Notes: generated by a model from the letters alone, not told the origin. Counted from the first letter of the stretch, positions 51,415 to 61,314 are shown. The stretch: 64,000 bases of DNA from JAGWBG01 sp034421095 (GCA_034421095.1 DAOUKR010000025.1:62001-126000); one strand, 5' to 3'. Made by a program: numbers and translations.

Positions 51415-52155
51415 TCAGCAGTCCCGGCATCCATCCGGGAAAGCTGCCTCTCCCTCCTGGAACATTACCCCGTGATGCCGCATCATGGAGGAAGTGTTGG
51501 CCCTGGCAATGGCCCTCAGCACGTTGGAGATGATGCCCGTGTTCTTCCGTATATCCTTGCGGGGAGCGGGGACCACGACACTGGGCGTGTCGTCCAAGAG
51601 GCCCCACCGGGGCGGGACCTCGTGGCGGCGAATGAGACCCCTGGGGGCCATGATGTAGTGATAGTCCGCCAACGCTAAGAATTTGGCGTCCCTGAACTTT
51701 ATGCTGTACCTCTCCAACCTTTGATTGTACGCAGTCTCCTGGTGAGTAACCCGTTCATAGTCGGCCTTGGCCTGGCGGTAGATTTCCGTACCCTCCCAGT
51801 TTTCGGAGTCCTCCTGCCGGGCAAATTCGGTAGCCCTGCGAAATATCTCCTCGACCAGCTCCCTGCGCTGCTCAACCACGGGTCGCCTGGCCACAAGCTT
51901 CGTCCGGTCGTCGGGGCCGTGGTCATCCCTGAACAGATCGGCCCTGCTGCCCTTGACCTCGATAACGTAGATGATATTCCCCCGACCCACCCCAACCACG
52001 TCTATCACCCTGCCGGCGGGGCCTTCCAGTTTCACCTCCAGCCCTATAGAACGGCAGCCGGAACAGTTATACAGCCACTCCCAGGCTGCCCACTTCAGCC
52101 CATAGGTGAGATCTGTTTCGTTCCCCCTTTTGAAAGAACCGATACCGTCCACCAT
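51415..52155 (-). CDS. PD-(D/E)xK nuclease-like protein (MmcB-like)
   Basis: A 246-residue protein with a probable nuclease fold: Glu40, RVIDVVGVG with Asp52 and YVIEVKGSRADL with Glu66-x-Lys68. It resembles the MmcB family of putative DNA-repair proteins. Beyond this the protein has a charged helical part (to about 150), FLALADYHYIMAPRGLIRRHEVPPRWGLL and a C-terminus of GCRDC. ATG 52155 starts the gene 10 bp after the upstream split-barrel gene. A role in DNA processing is inferred from the fold. Confidence 0.68.
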   Translation of the reverse strand: MVDGIGSFKRGNETDLTYGLKWAAWEWLYNCSGCRSIGLEVKLEGPAGRVIDVVGVGRGNIIYVIEVKGSRADLFRDDHGPDDRTKLVARRPVVEQRRELVEEIFRRATEFARQEDSENWEGTEIYRQAKADYERVTHQETAYNQRLERYSIKFRDAKFLALADYHYIMAPRGLIRRHEVPPRWGLLDDTPSVVVPAPRKDIRKNTGIISNVLRAIARANTSSMMRHHGVMFQEGEAAFPDGCRDC

Positions 52156-52165
52156 GTTTTTTACC

Positions 52166-52486
52166 CTACCCGGGACCAGGGACCATCTCTACGATTACTC
52201 TGGGTTTCAACGCTCGCTGATCCCCATACTTGAGGCCGGAGACCTTCCTGGCCAACTCAACGTCATCTACCACCCTGGCCGTTGCACTGGTCTCCTCCCC
52301 ATCCAACCGTATCGTGACCCTGGGTTCAGCCATCAGGTTGCGGCACCAGTCGCTGGCCGTATCCCTGCGCGAGGCATAGAACTTGCCACAGTGGTACACC
52401 AGGCGGAGAGTTACGACGTGGGGCCTGCCGCTCACACGGCCCATGGTGGTCAAATATCCAATGACCGAATCACCTTCCCGGACCAT
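52166..52486 (-). CDS. Split-barrel flavin-binding protein (nitroreductase/PPOX-like, deazaflavin type)
   Basis: A 106-residue protein. IGYLTTMGRVSGRPHVVTLRLVYHCGKFYASRRDTASDWCRNLMAEPRVTIRL is typical of the deazaflavin-dependent nitroreductase family (split beta-barrel, PPOX-like). The TTMGRVSGRPH segment is diagnostic and the W-C-R-N-L-x-A-x-P motif is also present. Probably binds F420 or FMN. It is 10 bp upstream of the MmcB-like gene on the same strand. Confidence 0.83.
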   Translation of the reverse strand: MVREGDSVIGYLTTMGRVSGRPHVVTLRLVYHCGKFYASRRDTASDWCRNLMAEPRVTIRLDGEETSATARVVDDVELARKVSGLKYGDQRALKPRVIVEMVPGPG

Positions 52487-52569
52487 ACCGCTCCCTGATA
52501 ATGGACCCTTTCACGAGACCAAGCTTACGACGTGCCGGTGGGTATTGCAACCGTATACCTGAATCTCGA

Positions 52570-52598
52570 TTGCCGACAGTAAATTGGTACTGTATAAT
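52570..52598 (+). promoter_or_regulatory. Sigma-70-type promoter of the GlcG/HbpS gene
   Basis: TTGCCG (52570-52575), a 17-bp spacer, and a perfect TATAAT (52593-52598), 38 bp before the ATG. Confidence 0.65.
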
Positions 52599-52636
52599 TG
52601 GCGTGTCCCAAAACCAACTACTAAGGAGGTCATAAT

Positions 52637-53029
52637 ATGGCTCTTACCTCGGCGGAAGCAAACCGAATCGTCCAGGCTACTATAGCGAAGGCGGAGGAGA
52701 TCAACATCAAGATAAGCGTCGCAGTGGTTGACGCCGGCGGGCGACTCCAGGCGTTCAGTCGCATGGACGGCGCCATCTGGGCCAGCGCACTGGGTTCTCA
52801 GGGCAAAGCCGTTGCATCCGCCGCATTCGGGAGACCCAGTGGCGACATCTCCCCCGATGCCGCCACTCCACGAGGCATCGCGGCAGCAGCAGGAGGTCAC
52901 ATGATTCCCGGCGGTCAGGGAGCCGTGCCCATCGTCCGCAATGGCGTGGTCGAGGGAGCTTGCGGCGTGGGCGGCGGGACCAGCCAGCAGGACGAGGACT
53001 GCGCTCGGGCCGGAGCAGACGCACTGTAA
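52637..53029 (+). CDS. GlcG/HbpS family protein (heme-binding-like)
   Basis: A 130-residue protein. The family is recognised by TSAEANRIVQATIAKAEEINIKISVAVVDAGGRLQAFSRMDGA and by the later GGQGAVPIVRNGVVEGACGVGGGTSQQDEDCARAGADAL. HbpS binds heme in Streptomyces, and GlcG homologues accompany glycolate or propanediol genes; neither role is established here. ATG 52637 follows AAGGAGG and a good promoter. A hairpin terminator follows. Confidence 0.9.
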   Translation: MALTSAEANRIVQATIAKAEEINIKISVAVVDAGGRLQAFSRMDGAIWASALGSQGKAVASAAFGRPSGDISPDAATPRGIAAAAGGHMIPGGQGAVPIVRNGVVEGACGVGGGTSQQDEDCARAGADAL

Positions 53030-53054
53030 GCATCGAACAACCGGAGATTTTACT

Positions 53055-53076
53055 GGGGCGCACGGCTGTGCGCCCC
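53055..53076. terminator. Bidirectional intrinsic terminator
   Basis: A perfect 9-bp GC-rich stem, ggggcgcac / gtgcgcccc, with a 4-nt loop, followed by ttatt on the plus strand. It lies 25 bp after the GlcG/HbpS stop and abuts the convergent permease stop. Confidence 0.6.
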
Positions 53077-56000
53077 TTATTCGTAGCGCAGGGCCTCGGC
53101 GGGATATATCCGGGATGCCTGCCGGGCCGGCAAGAAAGTGGTTACCAACGAAAACACGTAGGCTACCACTATGATAATGATAATCTGGAGCCAGGGAATA
53201 CTGAATCGAAGAGTCTCAAGGTTCTCGCGCTCCCTGACGTCACTGACAATGTTGTAGGAGATGATGGTCCCAAGAGCCACTCCGATTGCCACCCCCAGCA
53301 AGGCTACGAAGGAGGATTCCAACAGGAAACTTAGCTGAATCATCCTGCGACGGTATCCGATGGCCCTCAGCACACCAATCTGCTGGCGACGCTCTACAAC
53401 GGCCCTCAGACTAATCACCCCCAAGGCCGCAATCCCCACCAGCAGGCCCAGGCCCATGAAGCCGGTGAAGATGTAGTTGAACGCCCTATTAGCCGCCGCA
53501 TTCTCCTCAATTACCTCCTCCAGCACAACGGTCTCCATACCATGTTCCTGGAATGACGACTCCAGACCTTTGGAAGCCACTTCTATGTCAACGCCTTCAG
53601 CTACCCTGAACCGGTAGGTGGTTATGGGGACCGGGAACGGTATAACGTTGTCCAGATTAGCCTTGGAAGTGAACATGCCAAAGCCAATTATACCGAAGTC
53701 GTCGGTAAGCTGGTCCAACACGCCAATGACCTTGAGGGGAACAATCTCACCGGTGCGCGGCTCTCTAACTTCTATATCTATAGCGGGCATTGTGTCGTCC
53801 TCGTAGAAGAAGCCCTCCATCTCAAAGGGGACGTTCTCATCGCTAAAGCCGGACCTTGTGGGTACTGCCATAGCCTCCACCACAGCCAGAGAAGGGTCAT
53901 CTCTCAGAGCGTTCCATACTTCCCTATCGGTTGGTCCATAGCCGTCGGCTATTAGCTTAAAATCGTAATTGGTTGCTTCCAGGAAAGCACGGTCGGCTGC
54001 CCGCACCGCGTACCCTTCCCACAGCTGGTTCTGTGCTCCTACCTGGCGAGCCTGGATGGGTATCGTGGTATAGCCTCCGACGGCCTCAAAGTCCCGGATG
54101 TTCAGGTCCGGCTCATCATCAATGGCCTGGTGCATGTTCTCAATTGGAGTGCTGAAGTTCAGCGTGCCCTCAATGTCCCACCCGCCGGTGACCTTCTCCT
54201 GGTCAACGGAAGACACGTCAAAAACATTGGTGAGGATGGACATAACAATTAGAGTGAAGATGACAAGGGCGAACATGGCTAGGGTCAGGCCCGTGCGGAA
54301 TTTGGCGCTCATGGGGTAAGCCACAGCCGTCACCATCACGGGTCGCAACTGGCCGACATGCCCGACGACAAAGCTCAACCCTTTCAACAGGAGATCAGAG
54401 TTGTACATCACCGTCCACACTGCTGCCGCTACCATCGCCACCCCAGAGACGAAGAACATCTCGATACCGCCGCCAAGCTCTCCACCGGCCAAGCCGCTCA
54501 CGATGTCAAAGGGCAGTATCCAGAAAACCAGTATCAACAATCCGATGAAGGTATAGGCGATACGGTCCCTCACGTCGTCGCGCAAGGAGGTGCGCCGAAG
54601 CGCCGTCCGTATCATAAGGCCAAGTCCCAGAATCACTAGAGAGACCCCTATTCTGAAGGGCGCCGCCTGGTCGGCGGTCATGCCTGACCAGGTAACGAGC
54701 AGGCCTATAAGGAAGGCCAGCCAACCCTGCCTGAAAGGACGCCAAACTATCTGAAATATGCTCCCTGTAATGGCGGCCGGGATGGACAGAAGGGCCCATG
54801 GCATCCTGCGGAGGTAGGTCAAGGCGCTCATGGGATGTACAGTCACCAATTCGCGGACACCTCGCCCGGCAAGCCGGAAGGGCAACGCTATGGCTCGCAT
54901 GGGAGCAAGCACAACCTCCCGCCAGCTAACGCTGGAGACTGTGGTGACTTCGGGCAGTCCTCTCACAGCCTGGACTATGTTCATCTGGCTCACCCTGTAG
55001 GATGACACGGATATGGTAACGAGGGTAATGAACATCCCAAGGCAGTAGGAGATTATGGCGCTACGCGCCTCAATATGCCAGGTAAACCGGAAGTCGTCGT
55101 CAAAACCTGAGATAATCTGGTTTACTGAAGACGTAATCAGAGCGCTTACTGCCAGACCTATTAAAACTCCCACCGCAGCAGCGACTATTGCGTAGGCCGT
55201 CCCCTCGAAGACAAACATCTGCACCAGGTGGTGTCGCTTGGCCCCCACCGCCCGGGCCATGCCCATCTCCGACCTGCGGGCCGCCGCAAGCATGATGAAA
55301 ATCAGGAATATGAGCAGGATACCCACCATTATGGAGAACAATCCCAGAATTATAAAGAAGGTGGTCACGAAGCTGCTAACCTCTTCCGCTATGTCCAATA
55401 CTTGCCGCTTCACGTCGAGGACGGTGAATTCATCCAACTCGGAGAACAGGGTGTCAGCATCCCGTTGGACATCTGTCAGCCCTGCACCGTCAAGGGCAAC
55501 AAGCACCTCATCGGAGACAGTGTCATCGGCGAGAAGGTCTATAAGCTGGTCGCTCATTCCCTCTCGGCCAAGCTCGTCCCGCAGCTGGGCCAAGTCGCTC
55601 TGGAGCGGGAGGTCCAACGACTTCTCCCTCACCTCCAGCGCCCTGAGCACGTCCTCTTGATTCAGCAGAGCCTTGAGTCGCGATGCCACCTCTCTATCTG
55701 CAAAGAGGACTCGGAGGTCACGTGTTACATCTTCGCTCAAATCTACCCCGGAAACCTCATCCCCGCGGTTCGATACGGCTATGGTGTTAATCTCGCCCTG
55801 CCTGTCAAAGACGGCCTGGGCACGTTGCAGAGACATAACCAGGGTGGTGCTGTTTCCTGCCAAGCCACCCTCACCCACAACCCCTCTTACCTTGAATTCC
55901 AGAGGCACACCCTCCACATACAGCAGCAGAGCATCCCCTGCAACGGCTTCCAGTTCCCTGGCCGCCTCGTTGTTGATATAGACCTCATCCTCTGCCAGGT

Positions 56001-56547
56001 CCTCCAATCCGGCCTCGCCGCCGACAACCAGACTGATGGCGCCAAATCCCTCCAGGGTATGAGGGTCAATGCCCGTCACCCTCGCTCGACCCTCGCTCAA
56101 TGAGGTCCTGGAATTTACAACAGGCACTATCTCGGCTATGCCGGGAGTCAGGCCGTCAATGGTATCCAGACCGGCCAGGTCTCTCTGTATCTGCTCGAAC
56201 CGTTCGTAAGGTATGTATGAACCGGTGCCAAAGTTGTCCTCCGAGTCGGCCCTGGTCGAGATGATAACCTCGTCAATATTCTCCAGTACCCTGATGGCTT
56301 CGTTGCGGATAGAGAAGCTAATGGTATCTCCGGTGCCGAAGGCAGCGGCCATGATTACGGAGCTCAACATTATTCCGACGATGATGAGGACGGTCTGGGC
56401 ACGCCTGCGAGGGATGTTGCGCAGGCCCATCTTCAGCATGATACGGTTGCGCCATGCCATTACGGCAACTACTGCCATGGCCGGTAGAACGATGGCCAGC
56501 AGGACCACCATAATTATGTTCATGGAGATGCCAAATAGCTCTTCCAT
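53077..56547 (-). CDS. Large MacB/FtsX-type ABC transporter permease (fused double domain)
   Basis: A 1156-residue membrane protein. The first half contains a membrane helix (about 12-32), MLKMGLRNIPRRRAQTVLIIVGIML (MacB_PCD start), a large extracytoplasmic region (about 60-395) and an FtsX core (about 395-520) with AAARRSEMGMARAVGAKRHHLVQMF. Several hydrophobic segments follow (about 570-740). The second half has another extracytoplasmic part and a final FtsX core with ISLRAVVERRQQIGVLRAIGYRRRMIQLSFLLESSF. It is thus two permeases in one chain, as in the larger exporters of this family. It lies 32 bp after the ATPase gene. Likely a lipoprotein or macrolide/peptide exporter; substrate unknown. 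Confidence 0.88.
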   Translation of the reverse strand: MEELFGISMNIIMVVLLAIVLPAMAVVAVMAWRNRIMLKMGLRNIPRRRAQTVLIIVGIMLSSVIMAAAFGTGDTISFSIRNEAIRVLENIDEVIISTRADSEDNFGTGSYIPYERFEQIQRDLAGLDTIDGLTPGIAEIVPVVNSRTSLSEGRARVTGIDPHTLEGFGAISLVVGGEAGLEDLAEDEVYINNEAARELEAVAGDALLLYVEGVPLEFKVRGVVGEGGLAGNSTTLVMSLQRAQAVFDRQGEINTIAVSNRGDEVSGVDLSEDVTRDLRVLFADREVASRLKALLNQEDVLRALEVREKSLDLPLQSDLAQLRDELGREGMSDQLIDLLADDTVSDEVLVALDGAGLTDVQRDADTLFSELDEFTVLDVKRQVLDIAEEVSSFVTTFFIILGLFSIMVGILLIFLIFIMLAAARRSEMGMARAVGAKRHHLVQMFVFEGTAYAIVAAAVGVLIGLAVSALITSSVNQIISGFDDDFRFTWHIEARSAIISYCLGMFITLVTISVSSYRVSQMNIVQAVRGLPEVTTVSSVSWREVVLAPMRAIALPFRLAGRGVRELVTVHPMSALTYLRRMPWALLSIPAAITGSIFQIVWRPFRQGWLAFLIGLLVTWSGMTADQAAPFRIGVSLVILGLGLMIRTALRRTSLRDDVRDRIAYTFIGLLILVFWILPFDIVSGLAGGELGGGIEMFFVSGVAMVAAAVWTVMYNSDLLLKGLSFVVGHVGQLRPVMVTAVAYPMSAKFRTGLTLAMFALVIFTLIVMSILTNVFDVSSVDQEKVTGGWDIEGTLNFSTPIENMHQAIDDEPDLNIRDFEAVGGYTTIPIQARQVGAQNQLWEGYAVRAADRAFLEATNYDFKLIADGYGPTDREVWNALRDDPSLAVVEAMAVPTRSGFSDENVPFEMEGFFYEDDTMPAIDIEVREPRTGEIVPLKVIGVLDQLTDDFGIIGFGMFTSKANLDNVIPFPVPITTYRFRVAEGVDIEVASKGLESSFQEHGMETVVLEEVIEENAAANRAFNYIFTGFMGLGLLVGIAALGVISLRAVVERRQQIGVLRAIGYRRRMIQLSFLLESSFVALLGVAIGVALGTIISYNIVSDVRERENLETLRFSIPWLQIIIIIVVAYVFSLVTTFLPARQASRIYPAEALRYE

Positions 56548-56579
56548 TGCTCTCCTGTGATGCGAGGAATTTCTACTTC

Positions 56580-57293
56580 TTAGCTGCGGCGGTCGGCGCC
56601 GCCCGAGCCATATCCATCGTCCACGATAAGCCCATCCGACATACGGACTATGCGATGAGTCCTTTGACCAACGTCGGGCGCATGGGTAACAAGGACGAAG
56701 GTCTGGCCGTTGGTACGGTTGAGATGCTCCATCAAGTCTACGATTTCATTGGCGGTCTCGCTATCAAGGTCACCCGTAGGCTCATCGGCCCATATTATGG
56801 CAGGGTCGTTCACCAAGGCACGGGCTATGGTTACTCGCTGGCGCTGTCCCCCTGACAGCTCCGCCGGGAGATGATTTGCCCGGTCGGCAAGGCCGACCCT
56901 ATCCAATCCGTCCAGTGACCTTCTGCGGGCCTCTGTGGCACCAACACCGGAGATTAGAAGGGGCATCTCCACATTCTCGACGGCGCTCAGGACAGGAAGG
57001 AGGTTATACAGCTGGAACACAAACCCCATCCGGCGGGCACGGTAGTCGCTGCGCTCGTCGTCGTGGAGGTCGTGGAGCACCACGCCATCAATGACTACCT
57101 GGCCGGAATCAATTTCATCCAGGCCTGAGAGACAGTTGAGGAGGGTCGTCTTGCCGCAGCCACTGGGCCCCATGATAGCCAACATTTCACCCCGCCTTAC
57201 ACTAAGGTCCACACCTCGGAGGGCACGGACTTTAACCGTGCCGGTGTCGTAGGTCTTATGAATTACCTTGGCGGAGATAATCAAGTCTTCCAT
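56580..57293 (-). CDS. ABC transporter ATP-binding protein (LolD/MacB type)
   Basis: A 237-residue ATPase with Walker A GPSGCGKT (42-49), the signature LSGGQRQRVTIARAL and Walker B IIWADEPTGDLD. This matches LolD/MacB ATPases. ATG 57293 is the start, because it leads directly into the family-typical AKVIHKTYDTGTVKVRALRGVDL. The longer frame to 57428 adds 45 residues with unrelated Cys-rich sequence. Partner of the permease that follows it on the same strand. Confidence 0.92.
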   Translation of the reverse strand: MEDLIISAKVIHKTYDTGTVKVRALRGVDLSVRRGEMLAIMGPSGCGKTTLLNCLSGLDEIDSGQVVIDGVVLHDLHDDERSDYRARRMGFVFQLYNLLPVLSAVENVEMPLLISGVGATEARRRSLDGLDRVGLADRANHLPAELSGGQRQRVTIARALVNDPAIIWADEPTGDLDSETANEIVDLMEHLNRTNGQTFVLVTHAPDVGQRTHRIVRMSDGLIVDDGYGSGGADRRS

Positions 57294-57654
57294 CCAGCAC
57301 CATTCCTCAATAAACGGGGCATTTGGCTCGCCCTTGTGTTTGCCAGACCGCATTATACTCAACGTAATCGCTGTTTTGGAAGTACATAAAGGGACACAGC
57401 GTCCACAAATTGTGTACGTCTCGGCCAACGCAGGAATGACACGTACGGGGTCAGACAGGTGACCATGAGAATTGAAAGGCCCTAAGGATTCGAGCAGGCA
57501 GGTTGATTCCTTTCACAATTACCTGTATCCTCGTAGGAGACATTGACCCTATCACTACTATAGAAGAATCAGAACCGCCACCGGTAAGATCACCCGGCTA
57601 AGATTGGACCGCCCTGGAGCTTCGCGGTGAGTAATAATCGCTGGAAGGAGGCCC
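57294..57654. other. Divergent intergenic region without recognised features
   Basis: A 361-bp gap between the divergent ABC ATPase and aminotransferase genes. I see no gene, and no promoter pair at standard spacing. It probably holds both promoters. Confidence 0.4.
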
Positions 57655-57657
57655 ATG

Positions 57658-58992
57658 ATGGCTACTATACTTGAAGAGTACATCCAGAAACATTCCGGTT
57701 CGGCCAGACGCTACGAGGAAGCGACGGAAATCTTCCCCGGAGGCGTGACCCACGACAACCGCTATGCGACTCCTTTCCCCGTATACATAACTCACGGGAG
57801 TGGCCCCCTCAAGTGGGATGTTGACGGCAACGAGTACGTAGACTACGTTTCCGGTCATGGCGCCCTCCTTCTTGGTCACTCCCATCCCGAAATTGCCTCA
57901 GCTGTCGCAAACCAGGTGGCCAGAGGCACTCACCTGGGCGCGAACACGGACGAAGAGATGCGCTGGGGGCGAGCAATAAAGCAGTTGATGCCCTCTATAG
58001 AGAAGATACGTTGCCACAGCTCCGGGACCGAGGCAACCCTGATGGCCCTGCGCCTGGCCAGGGCTTACACCGGCAAGAACAAAGTCGTCAAGTTTGAGGA
58101 GCACTTTCACGGCTGGCACGACTACGTAATTACCAGGTCCGACCGGCCCGTCCCGGGCGTCCCCTCAACCACGTCCCAATCGGTGATTGTTCTGCCCCCT
58201 GGGGATATATCCCTTGTGGAGCAAAAGCTGGCAAATGACGGCGACATAGCCGCGGTCATCCTGGAGCCTACCGGAGCCCATTACGGCCAGCTACCGCTCT
58301 TGGTTCCCCAGTTCTTGAAAGACCTTAGAGAAGTCACCAGGAGGTACGGCGTCCTGCTGATCTTCGACGAGGTAGTCACCGGCTTTCGCGTGTCTCCCGG
58401 CGGAGCACAGGGACTGTTCGGGATAGACCCCGACCTAACCACCATGGCCAAGATTGTGGCCGGCGGTCTGCCCGGTGGTGTTGTAGGCGGCAAGGCGGAC
58501 ATCGTAGACAGGATTGCGTTCCAGAATGACCCGGAGTGGGATACTCGTCAGCGCATAGCCCATCCGGGCACCTTTAACGCCAATCCACTGTCGGCAGCGG
58601 CAGGGGCTACGTGCCTTGAAATGGTCGCCAGCCAGCCCATCAATCAGCGAGCGGATGCCGCCGCAGCCCAGCTAAAGACAGGCCTCAACGAAATCTTCAC
58701 CAAGATGGAAGTGTCCGGCCGTGCCTACGGTATGGCTTCCCTGATTCACCTGACGATGAAGGACTGCAATTCCGACCAAGAGCTATATACCATGTCCTAC
58801 CAGGAAATCTCGGGGGCCGCAAACGCCGCCGTTACCAGGTCGCTAAAACGCGCCATGATGAACAACGGAGTGGACATGATGGGCAGAGGCTCCTTCATAG
58901 TCTCCGCCACTCACCGGTCAGAGGAGGTAGAACGCACTCTGTCGGCTTTTGAGGAGTCCCTGAAGGATATGCGCAAGGAAGGGATAGTTTAG
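57658..58992 (+). CDS. Glutamate-1-semialdehyde aminotransferase-like class III aminotransferase
   Basis: A 444-residue PLP enzyme. Family markers are GHGALLLGHSHPEI, SSGTEATLMALRLARAYTG, LLIFDEVVTGFRV and the PLP Lys in LTTMAKIVAGGLPGG (Lys at about 265). It is similar in layout to HemL but longer and lacks the heme-gene context, so it is more likely one of the GSAM-like enzymes of unknown substrate. Two ATG codons lie in tandem; 57658 has the better spacing (6 nt) from AGGAGG than 57655 (3 nt). The SelA-like gene follows after 13 bp. Confidence 0.88.
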   Translation: MATILEEYIQKHSGSARRYEEATEIFPGGVTHDNRYATPFPVYITHGSGPLKWDVDGNEYVDYVSGHGALLLGHSHPEIASAVANQVARGTHLGANTDEEMRWGRAIKQLMPSIEKIRCHSSGTEATLMALRLARAYTGKNKVVKFEEHFHGWHDYVITRSDRPVPGVPSTTSQSVIVLPPGDISLVEQKLANDGDIAAVILEPTGAHYGQLPLLVPQFLKDLREVTRRYGVLLIFDEVVTGFRVSPGGAQGLFGIDPDLTTMAKIVAGGLPGGVVGGKADIVDRIAFQNDPEWDTRQRIAHPGTFNANPLSAAAGATCLEMVASQPINQRADAAAAQLKTGLNEIFTKMEVSGRAYGMASLIHLTMKDCNSDQELYTMSYQEISGAANAAVTRSLKRAMMNNGVDMMGRGSFIVSATHRSEEVERTLSAFEESLKDMRKEGIV

Positions 58993-59005
58993 GAAGGAGA
59001 AGCCG

Positions 59006-60145
59006 ATGGCTGCAAGGGAGAAAGACCCCGCCGATGTTTACAAGCAACTAGGCGTGAAGCCCATCATCAATGCCGCCGGATCGGTTACCCGCTACGGGGG
59101 CACCAGCACTCGCTCAGAGGTGTTGGAGGCCATGACAGACGCAGCGACGGTCCTCGTTGAGATGGCCGAACTGAACCAGAAAGCAGGAGAGGTCATAGCC
59201 GGCATAACGGGCGCGGAAGCAGGGTTCGTTTGCAGCGGGGCGGCAGGTGGGCTGGTGTTACAGGCCATAGCATGTATCGCCGGCACTGACCCTGTAAAGA
59301 TGCACCGCCTGCCCAATGACACACAGGGCATGAAAAACGAGATAATTATACAGAATATGCACCGCTTCCCCTACGACCAGGCCTACCGGGCGGCAGGTAG
59401 CGTGCTGGTGGGAATCGGCGATGGCAAGAACTGCCGCCCCTGGGAGTTGGAAGGAGCCATCAACGAGCGCACCGCCGCCGTGGCCTACCTCTGCGCTCCC
59501 TTCACCAGCCGTCGCGCACTGCCACTGTCGGAAGTATGCCGGATTGCCCACAAGCACCAGGTCCCCGTAATCGTGGACGCCGCCTCCATGCTGCCGCCAC
59601 GGTCAAACCTGCACCGATACTTGCAGGAGGGCGCCGACATGGTGGTCTTCAGCGGGGGTAAGGGGGTGCGAGGACCCCAGGGAAGCGGCATCCTCTGTGG
59701 CCGAAGGGACCTGATAGAGGCGGCGTCAGCCAGTGCAAATCCGAACCAGTTCCTGGCTCGGCCAATGAAGGTAGCCAAAGAGGAGATTGTGGGCCTGTTG
59801 ACCGCATTGAAAATCTTCATGGAGGAAGACGAGGAAGCGGAGACGCATCGCTATTCCATGATGGTGCAGCGTGTGGCGGACGCCCTGTCAGAGGTGCCTG
59901 GGCTGGAGGTTACCGTAGAGCATGACGACTACGACTATCTGATTCCCCACGCGGTGCTGCGCTTCGGGAAAGATTGGCAAGGCCCCGCCCGGAACCTGGT
60001 CCTGGCGGCCCTGGAAGGTGGAGACCCACCCATCTACTTTAACCAGCAGGGTAATCCCGACGAGTTTGCCGTGGACCCGCTCAACCTCACCGATGATACG
60101 CTGGAGACTGTGATACGTCGCTTGCGAGAGGAGCTATTGCGCTAG
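59006..60145 (+). CDS. SelA-like PLP-dependent enzyme (D-glucosaminate-6-phosphate ammonia-lyase-type)
   Basis: A 379-residue fold-type I PLP enzyme. KPIINAAGSVTRYGG is the characteristic start of the SelA/DgaE-like group, followed by CSGAAGGLVLQAIACIAG and the PLP Lys219 in DMVVFSGGKGVRGPQGSGIL. True SelA has the start 'R.VINATGVV.H' and is longer, with tRNA-binding parts; these are absent, so this is not the selenocysteine synthase that would match selB at the other end. AAGGAG lies before ATG 59006. It is paired with the GSAM-like gene, and the two may handle the same amino-sugar or amino-acid pathway. Confidence 0.85.
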   Translation: MAAREKDPADVYKQLGVKPIINAAGSVTRYGGTSTRSEVLEAMTDAATVLVEMAELNQKAGEVIAGITGAEAGFVCSGAAGGLVLQAIACIAGTDPVKMHRLPNDTQGMKNEIIIQNMHRFPYDQAYRAAGSVLVGIGDGKNCRPWELEGAINERTAAVAYLCAPFTSRRALPLSEVCRIAHKHQVPVIVDAASMLPPRSNLHRYLQEGADMVVFSGGKGVRGPQGSGILCGRRDLIEAASASANPNQFLARPMKVAKEEIVGLLTALKIFMEEDEEAETHRYSMMVQRVADALSEVPGLEVTVEHDDYDYLIPHAVLRFGKDWQGPARNLVLAALEGGDPPIYFNQQGNPDEFAVDPLNLTDDTLETVIRRLREELLR

Positions 60146-60165
60146 TACGGCCCTTCAGTACGTGT

Positions 60166-61287
60166 CTACTCCACGGCAACCGTATGTTGCAGCCCTTGAA
60201 GCACATCCACAGCCCCCTGTATTAGCTCGTCCATAATCAGGGCTGCGGGCTTGCGTTCGTTCAGCATCCCTGCAACCTGGCCTGCGGGGTTATTGGTCAG
60301 CTCATAGCGTCCGGCTCTCTCCGCTGCAGCTACGAAGTCCTCGACTAGCGCCCCCTGAAGGGGCATCGGCAAAGGGGACAGACCCGAACGCTCCCAAGCA
60401 TCTATGACTACGTTCTTGTAGTCCCGTGCGGTCTTGCCTGTGTATGCCCTGGTGACGATGAAATCATGGGATGACCCGCCGAGTATCTGTTCCTGGTGGG
60501 CGTCCGGGATTCTACTTTCTTCGGCCGTTAAGAAAGCGGTGCCGACCCAGGCTCCAACGGCTCCGAGGGCCAATGCGGCCGCTACGCCCCGGCCGTCGGC
60601 TATGCCACCTGCTGCCACAACCGGAACTGGCCTGACTGCATCCACCACTTGAGGAATCAACGGGAAGTTGGCAATCCTCCCCGTATGACCTCCGGCTTCA
60701 TGCCCCTGGGCCACGATGATATCCACCCCTGCATTGACCTGGCGCACGGCGTGTCGTACCGAACCCACCATTCCTGCCACCTTGATACCCTGCTCCTGTG
60801 CCAACGGCACAACCCAGGAAGGGTCGCCCAGGGCTGCAGCGAAGACCGGGACCTTCTCATCCAGCACCACCTGGACTTCCTCCCGGATTTCCCTGGCCGA
60901 CATCACCGGATTATCTTCGGCAGATACGTCGGGAAGGTCAAACTCGCGCATCAGGCTGCGCATGAATTCCACGTGGCGTGGATGGTCCCTCTGAAGCTGC
61001 TGCCGTACCGCCGTCTTGGTTTCCTCAACGTCGGCCATGCTGGCGGGCAGCAGCAGGTCTACTCCAAAGGGCTTATCGGTCAGGGTGCGGATTTCCCGAA
61101 TTCGCCGGCGAATCTCCTCAGTGCTGAGACCAGACCCTCCCATCACTCCCAGACCGCCGGCGTTGGAAACTGCGGCCACCAGTTGGGGCGGCGTTGCCCT
61201 TCCCTTGCCGCCCATGCCTGCCAGGATGATTGGGTACTCGATGCCCAGGAAATCACAGATGTCGGTATGCAGGACTGGTCTTGCCAT
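60166..61287 (-). CDS. Nitronate monooxygenase (2-nitropropane dioxygenase family)
   Basis: A 373-residue FMN-dependent TIM-barrel enzyme. FLGIEYPIILAGMGG is the family's FMN-binding start and VAQGHEAGGHTG is its signature, with His as the putative catalytic base. VVAAGGIADGRGVAAALALGA binds the phosphate. ATG 61287 follows AAAAGGAGGAAGCT. The frame extends to 61404, but that part lies over the promoter. Oxidises nitronates such as propionate-3-nitronate, or related compounds. Confidence 0.9.
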   Translation of the reverse strand: MARPVLHTDICDFLGIEYPIILAGMGGKGRATPPQLVAAVSNAGGLGVMGGSGLSTEEIRRRIREIRTLTDKPFGVDLLLPASMADVEETKTAVRQQLQRDHPRHVEFMRSLMREFDLPDVSAEDNPVMSAREIREEVQVVLDEKVPVFAAALGDPSWVVPLAQEQGIKVAGMVGSVRHAVRQVNAGVDIIVAQGHEAGGHTGRIANFPLIPQVVDAVRPVPVVAAGGIADGRGVAAALALGAVGAWVGTAFLTAEESRIPDAHQEQILGGSSHDFIVTRAYTGKTARDYKNVVIDAWERSGLSPLPMPLQGALVEDFVAAAERAGRYELTNNPAGQVAGMLNERKPAALIMDELIQGAVDVLQGLQHTVAVE

Positions 61288-61314
61288 AGCTTCCTCCTTT
61301 TCCACGCTGGGGGA

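Noticed and set aside
57658..58992. Glutamate-1-semialdehyde aminomutase HemL
   Set aside because: The family fold fits, but the N-terminal region, the length and the partner gene (SelA-like) point to another substrate.
59006..60145. True selenocysteine synthase SelA
   Set aside because: The length, the N-terminal motif and the lack of the tRNA-binding region fit the DgaE-like branch better.
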